Positions 24,207-32,907 of a DNA stretch of 64,000 nucleotides are shown here, piece by piece (positions within the stretch are counted from its first letter, which is position 1; each line of letters starts with the position of its first letter). The DNA lies in contig OZ245738.1 in NCBI GenBank assembly GCA_965227265.1, positions 3,782,001 to 3,846,000 of the forward strand. Direction: 5' to 3'. Below the pieces are notes generated by a model. It was not told the DNA's origin and did not search any database. It saw only the letters and a program-made list of their open reading frames with translations. The translations under genes and the position numbers were made by a program. The DNA comes from UBA2336 sp965227265. GTDB lineage: Bacteria; Bacteroidota; Bacteroidia; Cytophagales; Cyclobacteriaceae.

Positions 24207-25021
24207 GAACGTTTGTTGTCAACCTAGAGCAATCGACCGACCGAAAAAAATTCGTTCAGCAACAACTGGAAGGACTAAATATCGCGCATGAGTTTTTTCC
24301 TGCAGTTGATGGCCGCAAATTCACCGAAGAACAGTTGAAAGAAGTCTGCAACATGGACATTGCAAAAGACTGGCCTGAACTGTTTACCCGCGGAATGATA
24401 GGTTGCTCACTCAGCCATTATTACATCTATAAAAAGATGGTAGCTGAAAATATTCCATATGCGTTTATCATGGAAGATGATGTAAAGCTTTCAGTACGTG
24501 TGCCGATCCTTTTAAATGAAATAGAAAAGAAGCTAATCGATGGAACACTGAGTAGTAAGGAACCTATACTATTATATTATCAGAGTAAAGAAGTTGTTCA
24601 GTTCATTAAAGAAGAACAAGTTCCGTTAGGTAATGGTGTAACGGCTTGTTATCCGGTAGATATTTGGCGCCCGATAACCACAGCTGCGTATATTATATCG
24701 TTAGCTTGCGCTAAAAAATTAATCGACTTTGTTTTTCCTGTGCGTTGCCCGGCCGATAGTTGGGCAGTATACCATCGCGAAGGCGTTATTGGTGGCTTGC
24801 GATGTGTATTACCCGTGCCTGTTGAAAGTGGCTTTTTTAAAAGCGATATTGGCTACGAGCAGAATCGGTTTTTTAATCGGATCATAAAAAAACTCGAAGC
24901 GAAAAATATATTCCCCGTTAAGCAAGTATTACACTGGCGCAGAAAAAAATTGGCTAAAAAGCAAAATCAGTTTGAGTTTGTAAAAATGCCCATGAACTGG
25001 CAGAAAAAAGAATTGGCGTAA
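24203..25021 (+). CDS. Glycosyltransferase family 25 (LPS biosynthesis type)
   Basis: 272 residues. GT25 hallmarks are visible: the N-terminal FVVNLEQSTDRKKFVQQQL, then FFPAVDGRKF, GMIGCSLSHYYIYKKMV and the metal-binding AFIMEDDVKL (about 89-98). The family includes LgtB/LpsA-type galactosyltransferases of lipooligosaccharide and, in animals, collagen galactosyltransferases. The enzyme would act on the cytoplasmic face using UDP-sugar; which sugar cannot be told. It is coupled by ATGA to the FkbM gene before it. Confidence 0.9.
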   Translation: MRTFVVNLEQSTDRKKFVQQQLEGLNIAHEFFPAVDGRKFTEEQLKEVCNMDIAKDWPELFTRGMIGCSLSHYYIYKKMVAENIPYAFIMEDDVKLSVRVPILLNEIEKKLIDGTLSSKEPILLYYQSKEVVQFIKEEQVPLGNGVTACYPVDIWRPITTAAYIISLACAKKLIDFVFPVRCPADSWAVYHREGVIGGLRCVLPVPVESGFFKSDIGYEQNRFFNRIIKKLEAKNIFPVKQVLHWRRKKLAKKQNQFEFVKMPMNWQKKELA

Positions 25022-25030
25022 GCCGTTAAT

Positions 25031-26485
25031 TTGGAAGACCTTCAAAAACTTAAGCAAAAAACTGTTTCCGGTTTCACCTGGAATCTTGCAGGGCAGCTTG
25101 TTATTTATGTGGTAACACTTGGCGGCACCATTGCGATGAGCCGTATGCTGGGGCCATCATTGTTTGGCTTGTTTGGAATGCTTACGGTCTTTTCAAGTCT
25201 TGCCAGTTTGTTCGTTGGCTTTGGATTGTCTCACGTTATTGTTCAAAATCAATCGCTCACCCAGCGTGACCTTTCTTCTATTTTTTGGTTGAATGTATTA
25301 CTCGGAATATTCATTGCCGTTATCTTTTTTTTCTGCGCTGATCTGATTGCTGCGTATTACGCACAACCCGAACTGGCTGACATCACTAAAGTATTCAGCG
25401 TAATTTTTTTAATATACGGATGCAGCGCTGTGCCGCTCGGACTTTTAAGTAAGCGATTGGAGTTTAAGCAATTGGTTATATCGCAATTGTTGGCAGTCAC
25501 CATCTCCTATGCGGCAGGTATTATGGCAGCATACGCTGGGTTTGGAGTATGGAGCCTAGTGCTTCAAAGTATTGTAAACCATGGAGTGTACGTATTGGTA
25601 AATTACTACTATGCTAAATGGCGACCTGATTTAAGTTTTACAAAGTCGACACTCACTAAGATTAATAAGTTTACCCGAAATTTTCTACCCAGTCAGTTGC
25701 TGGATTTTTTCTCATTGAACATGGACATCATGCTGGTAGGTAAATATTTTGGTAAGATAGATTTGGGATATTATGGTCGTGCTACAGCGCTCGTTCAGCT
25801 TCCAGTAAACTCATTGGGCATTATTTTCAACCGGACATTCTTTTCTGTTTTTGCAGCGTTGCAAGATGATAAGCCGGCTTTTTCTAGCAGCTATATCCGG
25901 GCTGTTAAAATGTTAACGCTGGTGGTGATGCCTATCTTAGTGTTGACGGCAGTATTAGCTGAAAAAGTTGTCTTGTTTCTTTTTGGAGCGGAGTGGATTG
26001 GGATGACAGACTTCGTAACCATTTTAGCGATTGGCGCAGCCATAAGTTCCTACAATAGTTTTAACGATAGTGTGATGACTTCGCAAGGACGGACCGACTT
26101 ATTATTACGCATTAATGTGGTGGAAAAAATAATTTTAATTGCAGGTGTGGCGATTGGGGTGAGCTACGGTATTTTAGGCGTAGCGTATGCAAAGGTAATT
26201 TCCATTGGCCTGATGTTTATTCCTAAACTGTGGATGTTGTCCCGGGTTTCAAACCTTTCTGTTTCTGCCTGGTTTGGCGCACACATTCGCTTGTTCACCG
26301 GACTTTTGCTTTGTGGAATTGTTGGCTTTATGCTGAAAGATATTTTTGATCATGTTTTAGTGTCGTTGATTGTATCGGTAGGTGCTGCTGTATCTGTAAA
26401 CGCGATCTTTCTTTTTGCTACCCGCGAACCTGCTTTTAAGGAGGCGCTTGATTTTGCAAAGAAACTTTACGCAAGAATTGCATGA
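25031..26485 (+). CDS. Wzx-like lipopolysaccharide/oligosaccharide flippase (MOP superfamily)
   Basis: 484 residues from a TTG codon at 25031; the next Met is inside the second conserved segment, so TTG is the likely start. About twelve to fourteen membrane helices are visible. The N-terminal pattern KTVSGFTWNLAGQLVIYVV then RMLGPSLFGLFGML is characteristic of the polysaccharide transporter family (PST/Wzx). It would move undecaprenyl-linked glycan units across the inner membrane. Its presence among glycosyltransferases indicates a Wzx/Wzy-like assembly route; a polymerase is not obvious here, although the 20164-21489 membrane protein is a candidate. The stop overlaps the next start (ATGA). 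Confidence 0.9.
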   Translation: MEDLQKLKQKTVSGFTWNLAGQLVIYVVTLGGTIAMSRMLGPSLFGLFGMLTVFSSLASLFVGFGLSHVIVQNQSLTQRDLSSIFWLNVLLGIFIAVIFFFCADLIAAYYAQPELADITKVFSVIFLIYGCSAVPLGLLSKRLEFKQLVISQLLAVTISYAAGIMAAYAGFGVWSLVLQSIVNHGVYVLVNYYYAKWRPDLSFTKSTLTKINKFTRNFLPSQLLDFFSLNMDIMLVGKYFGKIDLGYYGRATALVQLPVNSLGIIFNRTFFSVFAALQDDKPAFSSSYIRAVKMLTLVVMPILVLTAVLAEKVVLFLFGAEWIGMTDFVTILAIGAAISSYNSFNDSVMTSQGRTDLLLRINVVEKIILIAGVAIGVSYGILGVAYAKVISIGLMFIPKLWMLSRVSNLSVSAWFGAHIRLFTGLLLCGIVGFMLKDIFDHVLVSLIVSVGAAVSVNAIFLFATREPAFKEALDFAKKLYARIA

Positions 26486-27612
26486 ACATCCTTTTCTATA
26501 CTGTTGCTAATAAGCGATCGCGTGATATAGAAAGTCAGGCAATTGCTTTTGCGCAGGATGGACATCGTATTTTTCTCTATACACAATCGGCACGGTCACA
26601 GCTTCATGATTTTTTTGAGTCTAAGAAATTTCAAACACACTACAGCGAACCTGTTGAAAGTATTTTTCCTGTTTACCTGATTATTGAAGTAATAAAATTA
26701 ATCTGGTTTTGTTATCGGAATCGTATCTCCGTTATTCATGCCCACCTCGATCCATGTTGTTTGATTGCTGTGCACGCGCAACCTTTTTTACGTGCGAAAG
26801 TAATTGTAACGCGCCATCATGCCGATGCGCTTCGTTACGAAACGACAGAAAAAAATCAACGGATCAGTCGGAATATTTATGCAAAAGCTAAAACGGTAGT
26901 GGCGGTTTCGCGGAACGTAAAACAGTTTATGGTGGAGGAAGAAAAGATAGACGCAGAGAAAATCACCGTAATACCATTGTCATATGATTTTAGTCTCTAT
27001 GAACTTCCCTCGGCAGCAGCCGTGAGCGCTATTCGTGATCAATACGCTACGCCACTGTTATTTTGCACGGTAGGTCGGTTTACAAGTTTGAAGCGGATGA
27101 ATCTTATCATTGATTTTATTGACCGACTAGTAAAAAAAAGCATCGATTGTAAATTGATCATTGTGGGAAACGGGCCGGAAGAAGCATCGTTGAAAAAACA
27201 AGTGGGTGAGTTGGGTTTAACAGATAATATTTTCTTTGTTGGATTTTCAAACAATGTCTTAACCTACTTGGCAGCGGCACAGTATTATGTTCATTTCTCT
27301 ATTACAGAAGCATCCTGTACTACCGTAAAAGAAGCGGCTGTTGTAGGCACTCCGGTTATTGTGTGTAAAGGCGTAGGAGATTTTGATCAATACGTTAAAC
27401 ACAATGAGAACGGCTACGTAGTCCGCAAAACAGATCCGGTAAACGATGCTGTTGAACTAATTGTCAACGCCTATGAAGATGATGCTGCGCGCGTTCGGCT
27501 GAGTGAAAATTTAAACAAAACTGTACTATCTTTCTTTTCAATAGAACGTGCCGTGCCCCTATATCGGGAATTGCATAGAAAAATAGTTGAGAAGAAGCAT
27601 GAAGTGGTTTAA
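26482..27612 (+). CDS. Glycosyltransferase family 4
   Basis: 376 residues with the two-Rossmann GT-B layout. The N-terminal domain has ISVIHAHLDPCCLIAVHAQP. The linker and nucleotide-binding part read ITVIPLSYDFSLY, then LLFCTVGRFTSLKRMNLIID, LIIVGNGPEEASLKKQ and NIFFVGFSNNV. The E-x7-E-like site is FSITEASCTTVKEAAVVGTP. The donor sugar is unknown. It starts with an ATGA overlap on the flippase gene and overlaps the following FkbM gene by 14 nt. Confidence 0.9.
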   Translation: MNILFYTVANKRSRDIESQAIAFAQDGHRIFLYTQSARSQLHDFFESKKFQTHYSEPVESIFPVYLIIEVIKLIWFCYRNRISVIHAHLDPCCLIAVHAQPFLRAKVIVTRHHADALRYETTEKNQRISRNIYAKAKTVVAVSRNVKQFMVEEEKIDAEKITVIPLSYDFSLYELPSAAAVSAIRDQYATPLLFCTVGRFTSLKRMNLIIDFIDRLVKKSIDCKLIIVGNGPEEASLKKQVGELGLTDNIFFVGFSNNVLTYLAAAQYYVHFSITEASCTTVKEAAVVGTPVIVCKGVGDFDQYVKHNENGYVVRKTDPVNDAVELIVNAYEDDAARVRLSENLNKTVLSFFSIERAVPLYRELHRKIVEKKHEVV

Positions 27613-28417
27613 AATCCCAATTTTTTTGTGGTCACGGGTAATTAAGTACTATGCTAGTCGCGTAACAGGCATACGTTCAACAGTAATAACTAGTAATTGG
27701 ATTTATTTTTTACGATTGGTACTTCCACTGGGCATCACTATTAAAGAGGAAGGCAATCTATACAAAGTGTATAATCCTATTCTGAAACACACAGCCATGA
27801 TGCGACCGAATAGCAGTGATGTGTTGGTTTACCTTCAGATTTTTTTTAAACAGGAGTATAATGTATTGAATTCTTTACAGCTTCCAATTAACCCTGTTGT
27901 AATAGACCTGGGTGCAAACGCAGGGTTTTTTATGCTGTTAGCTAAATCACGTTGGCCTGACGCGAACATTGTATGTGTAGAGCCTGACACAAAAAACTAT
28001 CGGCAGCTTGAATTGCAAGTAAAAGAAAATCACTTAAGCAATGTGCAAACACTTCAGGCTGGCGTGTGGATAACTAATGAGTCACTCAAAATGAATCCGC
28101 ACCCTGATGGATTGGAATGGGCACATGGTGTAAACAGCGACCCGAAAGGTGATGTGCCTGGTTTTACTATTGAACGGCTTTTAACTGATCATACTATTAA
28201 TCATGTAGATTTGTTGAAAATTGATATTGAAGGAACGGAAGAAATCCTATTTGAAAATGCTTCTTTTTTAGAAACCCTGTCGCGTACCGTAGCAAACCTC
28301 ATCATGGAAACGCATAATGTTGAGAAACAGCAGATGATAGCTTCTAGGCTGCGTGATCTTGGTTTTAACGTAACGCTTGATCGGGAGTTGATTTTTGCTA
28401 ATCAAAAGCGTGCATGA
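27599..28417 (+). CDS. FkbM family methyltransferase (3 of 3)
   Basis: I use the ATG at 27599 (MKWFKIPIFLW), giving 272 residues; a TTG four codons earlier is possible. Motif I is VVIDLGANAGFFMLLAKSRW (about 100-119), then VCVEPDTKNY and VDLLKIDIEGTEEILFENA (about 203-221), with the FkbM Gly-Ala changed to Gly-Thr. It overlaps the preceding glycosyltransferase by 14 nt and the following GT2 gene by ATGA. Three FkbM enzymes in one operon suggest a multiply methylated glycan. Confidence 0.87.
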   Translation: MKWFKIPIFLWSRVIKYYASRVTGIRSTVITSNWIYFLRLVLPLGITIKEEGNLYKVYNPILKHTAMMRPNSSDVLVYLQIFFKQEYNVLNSLQLPINPVVIDLGANAGFFMLLAKSRWPDANIVCVEPDTKNYRQLELQVKENHLSNVQTLQAGVWITNESLKMNPHPDGLEWAHGVNSDPKGDVPGFTIERLLTDHTINHVDLLKIDIEGTEEILFENASFLETLSRTVANLIMETHNVEKQQMIASRLRDLGFNVTLDRELIFANQKRA

Positions 28418-29424
28418 GTGCTTTGGTAAGTGTTATTATTCCAGCCTATAACGTAGAGCGTTACATGGCAGCGTGTATCCAAAGCATGTTGGATCAAACC
28501 TATACAAATCAGGAAATTTTGATCGTGAATGATGCTGCTACCGATAGTACAGTAAGAATAATTCAAGGTTTTACAGATCCCCGAATCCGCATCATTCATA
28601 ATGAAACCAACCTTGGTTTAGCTGCTTCGGTAAACAAAGCTATTCAACAAGCAAAAGGTTTATACATCGCCCGCATGGATGCCGATGATGTTGCTCATCC
28701 GCACCGATTGCAAAAGCAGGTTAATTTTTTAGAGCATCATGCTGATGTTTCCATCGTTGGTACAGCAATGAAGAGTATTGGCTACAGCAATTATTTGCAT
28801 GAATTCCCGGAAACACATGAGGCTTGTAAAGCGCAATTGTTATTTAATGTATGTTTTGGTCATCCCAGCGTTTTAATGCGCAAAAGTATATTCGATAATC
28901 CTGAAAATCTTTACCGTGAAGATTTACGACAATACAGTGAGGAATATGAATTGTGGTGTCGCCTGGTGGATAAGGTAAAATTTGCTAACCTGTCAGAAGC
29001 ATTGCTGGATTATCGCACCTTCGAGCCAGCCGAGAAGAATGATGCTGAGCAGAAACGAAAAACAAATTCGTTCATCATTCGCAAAAATTTTATTGCTGCC
29101 CAATGGGGAGAGCAGACCGAACAGGATTATCAATACCATGACAACATCTCCAATCTGCATAAAGCAAAAGACCTTCATGAATTGAATACATGGCTTGATT
29201 GGCTTGGGCGGTGTATTCAGTTAAATAATAAGCATAGAACCTTTGAGCCGAAAGCATTGCAAGCCGAACTTTCAAAACGATCTTTTGAATTGCGGTATTG
29301 GAACAAACAGTTAGGTTTAAAAAATCTTAAAGCGTGGTACAGCAATCGTAATCCGTTAAAAGGTTTTAATCCTTCCGCCTCACAGCACATCAAGTTTATC
29401 GTGCGCAGCTTGCTTAATGTGTAG
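28414..29424 (+). CDS. Glycosyltransferase family 2
   Basis: 336 residues. The GT-A fold signature is at the N-terminus: VSVIIPAYNVERYMAACIQS and ILIVNDAATDST (about 35-46). The metal-binding DxD appears in ARMDADDVAHPHRLQKQV (about 88-105), and the acceptor region has FGHPSVLMRKSIF and YSEEYELWCRLV. A helical extension of about 90 residues closes the protein. It transfers one sugar from a nucleotide donor in the glycan operon; sugar identity is unknown. Confidence 0.92.
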   Translation: MSALVSVIIPAYNVERYMAACIQSMLDQTYTNQEILIVNDAATDSTVRIIQGFTDPRIRIIHNETNLGLAASVNKAIQQAKGLYIARMDADDVAHPHRLQKQVNFLEHHADVSIVGTAMKSIGYSNYLHEFPETHEACKAQLLFNVCFGHPSVLMRKSIFDNPENLYREDLRQYSEEYELWCRLVDKVKFANLSEALLDYRTFEPAEKNDAEQKRKTNSFIIRKNFIAAQWGEQTEQDYQYHDNISNLHKAKDLHELNTWLDWLGRCIQLNNKHRTFEPKALQAELSKRSFELRYWNKQLGLKNLKAWYSNRNPLKGFNPSASQHIKFIVRSLLNV

Positions 29425-30547
29425 TATGAAAGCCACGTTGAAGAAAATATTTCCGATTCTCTGGCTGCGAAAAACTGCATTTTGGATTAATACTCTTAAG
29501 ATAAAAGTACTCGATCCTCTACTATTTAAGGAGTACGTACCTGCACCGGATGAAATTCTTTTGCACGAAAACAAAAACCCATTTCTCGAATTAAACATTG
29601 ACACAACTGCTTTTACGCCCAATGTGCAGAAAGGCTTTGCACGATGGAATGATCCTTCCTGGACTCAGGATCAATACATTGTTGAGATTAAAGATAAAAC
29701 CGTTCGCATCGATCCTCAGCGCGGCTGGGGAATTGTTGGAAAAAACAAGTTGATTTATTTTTCGCTTGGCTTTGCCCGTGCACCGTACGTACGTAAACCA
29801 ACATTGACACAAGCTTCGACTTCAAAAACTATAATCTTAGCAAAAGTTGTGTCCTTACGGGATACAGGCGAAGAGAACTATTTTCATGTTTACAATGACA
29901 TATTGCCCAAGTTGTTTTTGCTGCGCGATCATAACCTGTTGGATGACTCTGTTACAATTGTTGTAAGCAAAGGCTTATGGGAAAAAGAATATTTTCAAAC
30001 ACTTAAGAATAAGTCGTGGTTAAAGGATCTGAACTGGCATGTGCAGCAAGATGAATGGATAGAAACCAACCATGTTATTTTCTGTAAGGCGTACACGCAT
30101 ACAAAAAAATACCTTCAGGAGATTGCTGCTATTCTGAAACCATTGCCTACAGACTCACAACGAATCATGCTTACGCGTAGCCGTACGAGTCTTCGGTTTA
30201 TTGAGAATGAAGATGAAGTCTTTTCCATATTGAAATCATACGGCTTTCATAAAGTTGAAACAACAGGCATGTCGCTTCAACAGCAGGCTGAGATTTTCGC
30301 CCGCGCATCGCACGTAGTAGCAATTCATGGAGCGGGCATTACCAATATTATTTACCGGCAACACGAGTTGCATGTGCTTGAATTATTCCATTATAATGAA
30401 TACCTGCCCTTCCATTACATTATGCTAGCGCGTATTTTTGGCTTTGAGTACGCAGCGGTTCGCGGTCAACACGGCCAGCAAGCGGCTGTTGGAGGTTTCT
30501 ATATCGACCCGAAGGAGATAGAAGCCTATTGTAAAGCAGTTTTCTAA
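29417..30547 (+). CDS. Glycosyltransferase family 61 (DUF563)
   Basis: 376 residues from ATG 29417; the ATG at 29426, just after the previous stop, is an equally good start. Family features are ENYFHVYNDILPKLFLL, the paired basic residues in QRIMLTRSRTS, and the highly conserved end VVAIHGAGITNIIYRQ (about 307-322) followed by VLELFHYNEY. GT61 includes plant beta-xylosyl- and arabinosyltransferases and bacterial capsule enzymes of the DUF563 type. It is part of the coupled glycan operon. Confidence 0.85.
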   Translation: MCSMKATLKKIFPILWLRKTAFWINTLKIKVLDPLLFKEYVPAPDEILLHENKNPFLELNIDTTAFTPNVQKGFARWNDPSWTQDQYIVEIKDKTVRIDPQRGWGIVGKNKLIYFSLGFARAPYVRKPTLTQASTSKTIILAKVVSLRDTGEENYFHVYNDILPKLFLLRDHNLLDDSVTIVVSKGLWEKEYFQTLKNKSWLKDLNWHVQQDEWIETNHVIFCKAYTHTKKYLQEIAAILKPLPTDSQRIMLTRSRTSLRFIENEDEVFSILKSYGFHKVETTGMSLQQQAEIFARASHVVAIHGAGITNIIYRQHELHVLELFHYNEYLPFHYIMLARIFGFEYAAVRGQHGQQAAVGGFYIDPKEIEAYCKAVF

Positions 30548-30548
30548 C

Positions 30549-31784
30549 ATGCATAAAGGCCAACCGGTTATTTTATTGATTATCCCTAACCTGAGTCCGG
30601 GTGGTGCGCAGAATGTATATCGGCAACAGTATGAATATTTAAGCCATCACTATACAGTGCACGGTTGCGTGTTTAACTGGGATGGTATGCAACCTGAGCA
30701 ATGGCCTTTAACTATCCATAGTTTGGAAGTACCCGGAGGAAAAAATACTATTGAAAAAATTAGATTCTTTTTAACCCGTATTTCCCGCCTGAGAAAACTT
30801 AAAAAACAGTTAAAGGTTAACGTGTCAATCAGCCATCTGGAAGGTGCGGATTATGTGAACGTGCTTTCAAACATTGGTGAAAAAAAAATACTGTGGATAC
30901 ACGGCACTAAAAAATTTGACGAAGCAATCCGAGGCTGGCTTGGTAACGTGCGAAAATCAGCGCTGATACCCTGGCTCTATAAACATGCGGATAGTGTAGT
31001 AACCGTAAGTAAAGCTATTGCGGCTGAATTAGAAAAATCCTATCCGGCATTGAAAAACAAATTGCAGACAATATATAATGGTGTAGACTTGCCACACATA
31101 CAGGATTTAAAAAAGCAAGAAGCTAATCCGGAGTATGAATCGCTTTGTAATAATCACTTTGTGATAATCACGCATTGTCGATTAGCGCTTCAAAAAAATG
31201 TTTCGGGTTTACTTCAGGTGGCTGCAGCGTGTCGCAAAAAAAACCTGAACCTGAAATGGGTTGTGTTGGGTGATGGCGATTTGCGAAACGAATTGTTGCA
31301 GGAATGTGAGCAATACAAACTTGATTATTATTCAGTATGGCACAATCATGCCTGGGATGAGCATAAACAGATTTATTTTCTGGGATATCAATCAAATCCC
31401 TTTCCTTTTCTTATTCGCGCAAAGCTTTATATCATGCCTTCCGCCTGGGAAGGCTTTCCGCTGGCATTATGCGAAGCACTTGCCAGCGCGTTGCCGGTGA
31501 TCTCTACCGATTGTTACACCGGTCCGCGTGAAATCCTTGCACCAGGTGAACAGGTATTGCCAAAAACAACTCAACCGGAATATGCACGCTACGGCATATT
31601 AATGCCTTTGCTTGATAACCATTCGGTAGAAATATGGGCTGAAGAATTGCGTAAATTAATCTCCGATAAAAAGATTTTAGCTGAATACGCATCGAGCGCA
31701 GAACAACGGGCGCAAGAGCTTTCGCTTCAGGCTGCATTGAAACAAGTAAACGCAATTGTTAATACTGTAGTAAAACATGCATAA
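30549..31784 (+). CDS. Glycosyltransferase family 4
   Basis: 411 residues. The donor-side N-terminus has IIPNLSPGGAQNVYRQQYEYL, where the glycine-rich loop is typical of GT4. Later come TVSKAIAAELEKSYP, QTIYNGVDLPHIQ, and the catalytic region MPSAWEGFPLALCEALASAL with the E-x7-E pair, then TDCYTGPREIL. The protein probably adds a hexose to a lipid-linked intermediate. It starts 1 nt after the GT61 stop and overlaps the next GT4 by 8 nt. Confidence 0.91.
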   Translation: MHKGQPVILLIIPNLSPGGAQNVYRQQYEYLSHHYTVHGCVFNWDGMQPEQWPLTIHSLEVPGGKNTIEKIRFFLTRISRLRKLKKQLKVNVSISHLEGADYVNVLSNIGEKKILWIHGTKKFDEAIRGWLGNVRKSALIPWLYKHADSVVTVSKAIAAELEKSYPALKNKLQTIYNGVDLPHIQDLKKQEANPEYESLCNNHFVIITHCRLALQKNVSGLLQVAAACRKKNLNLKWVVLGDGDLRNELLQECEQYKLDYYSVWHNHAWDEHKQIYFLGYQSNPFPFLIRAKLYIMPSAWEGFPLALCEALASALPVISTDCYTGPREILAPGEQVLPKTTQPEYARYGILMPLLDNHSVEIWAEELRKLISDKKILAEYASSAEQRAQELSLQAALKQVNAIVNTVVKHA

Positions 31785-32907
31785 GCCCAACGTACTGGTT
31801 GTTGATAATAGTGTTGATGTAACGGGAGCATTAAAGTCCATTACACGCGCGGCTTATGACTTAAAAGACGTGTTTGATTTTGTATTCGTTCTGCCACAAG
31901 GCACCAAAGGTCGCTCTTGGGTGGAAGGCCAGGGGTTTAATGTTATCTACGAACTTCCGCTGAAAGAAATCAACAAGAAAATAACCCGACTCGTTACATA
32001 CCTCCCGTTTCTTTTTTCGAATGCTATTCAGCTAAAAAGAATTATCAAAAAGGAAAAAGTATCGATACTGCATATCAACGACATCTATAATCTGTTGCCT
32101 GTAGCGCTGCGTGTATTGGGCTGTAAAATTCCATATGTATGTCATATTAGATTTTTACCGGATCGGTTTCCACCCTGGCTTTTTAATTTTTGGTTGAGAT
32201 TACATCTTCGGTATGCGGATAAAATACTAGTAGTTTCTCAAAGTGTGCTTCATCAAGTCAAGCCTCATGAAAAACTCATCTTGATTTATGATACGCTCCC
32301 GACAGAAGAGCGTTATCCCAATGAAGTTGTGCGCGAAAATTCGCAGCATACGTTTCTTTACCTTTCGAATTTTATTAAAGGGAAGGGACAGGATTTTGCC
32401 TTGGAAGCCTTATCGACAATAAGCAATCAGCTTCCTGAATGGAGAATCCGCTTTGTTGGCGGAGATATGGGATTGGAAAAGAACAGGCAATTTCTAAGGG
32501 AATTGCAGCAGCGGGCGCGTGAACTTAATCTTTCTGATAAAGCAGAATGGGAGGGGTTTACCAAAGAAGTGGAAAGGGAATATAAGCGGGCAGATATCGT
32601 GCTTAATTTCTCTGAGTCAGAGTCATTTTCCCTTACATGCGCGGAAGCGTTGTTTTTCGGAAGACCACTTATTGCTACGGATTGTGGCGGACCTGCAGAA
32701 ATTATTGAGCATGAAAAAACGGGACTTATTGTTCCTAATCGTGATGTGTCAGCGATGGCTGAAGCAATGAAACGCTTGGCTACCGATCAAGCTAAGCGAA
32801 ATGGACTTGCACTGCAGGCGAAAATAGATGTGCGAGAAAAATTTAGTTTAGAGAATACCGCTTACCGTCTGATGAATGTATATAATGGAGTATTGAATAA
32901 GCAATGA
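31777..32907 (+). CDS. Glycosyltransferase family 4
   Basis: 376 residues. The N-terminal domain has VVDNSVDVTGALKSITRAAY and ILHINDIYNLLPVALRVL. The C-terminal domain reads FLYLSNFIKGKGQDFALEAL, then AEWEGFTKEVEREYKRADIV and the E-x7-E motif NFSESESFSLTCAEALFFG followed by IATDCGGPAEIIEHEKTGL. It is the last enzyme of the glycan operon, joined by ATGA to the gene for a secreted PKD protein. Confidence 0.91.
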   Translation: MHKPNVLVVDNSVDVTGALKSITRAAYDLKDVFDFVFVLPQGTKGRSWVEGQGFNVIYELPLKEINKKITRLVTYLPFLFSNAIQLKRIIKKEKVSILHINDIYNLLPVALRVLGCKIPYVCHIRFLPDRFPPWLFNFWLRLHLRYADKILVVSQSVLHQVKPHEKLILIYDTLPTEERYPNEVVRENSQHTFLYLSNFIKGKGQDFALEALSTISNQLPEWRIRFVGGDMGLEKNRQFLRELQQRARELNLSDKAEWEGFTKEVEREYKRADIVLNFSESESFSLTCAEALFFGRPLIATDCGGPAEIIEHEKTGLIVPNRDVSAMAEAMKRLATDQAKRNGLALQAKIDVREKFSLENTAYRLMNVYNGVLNKQ

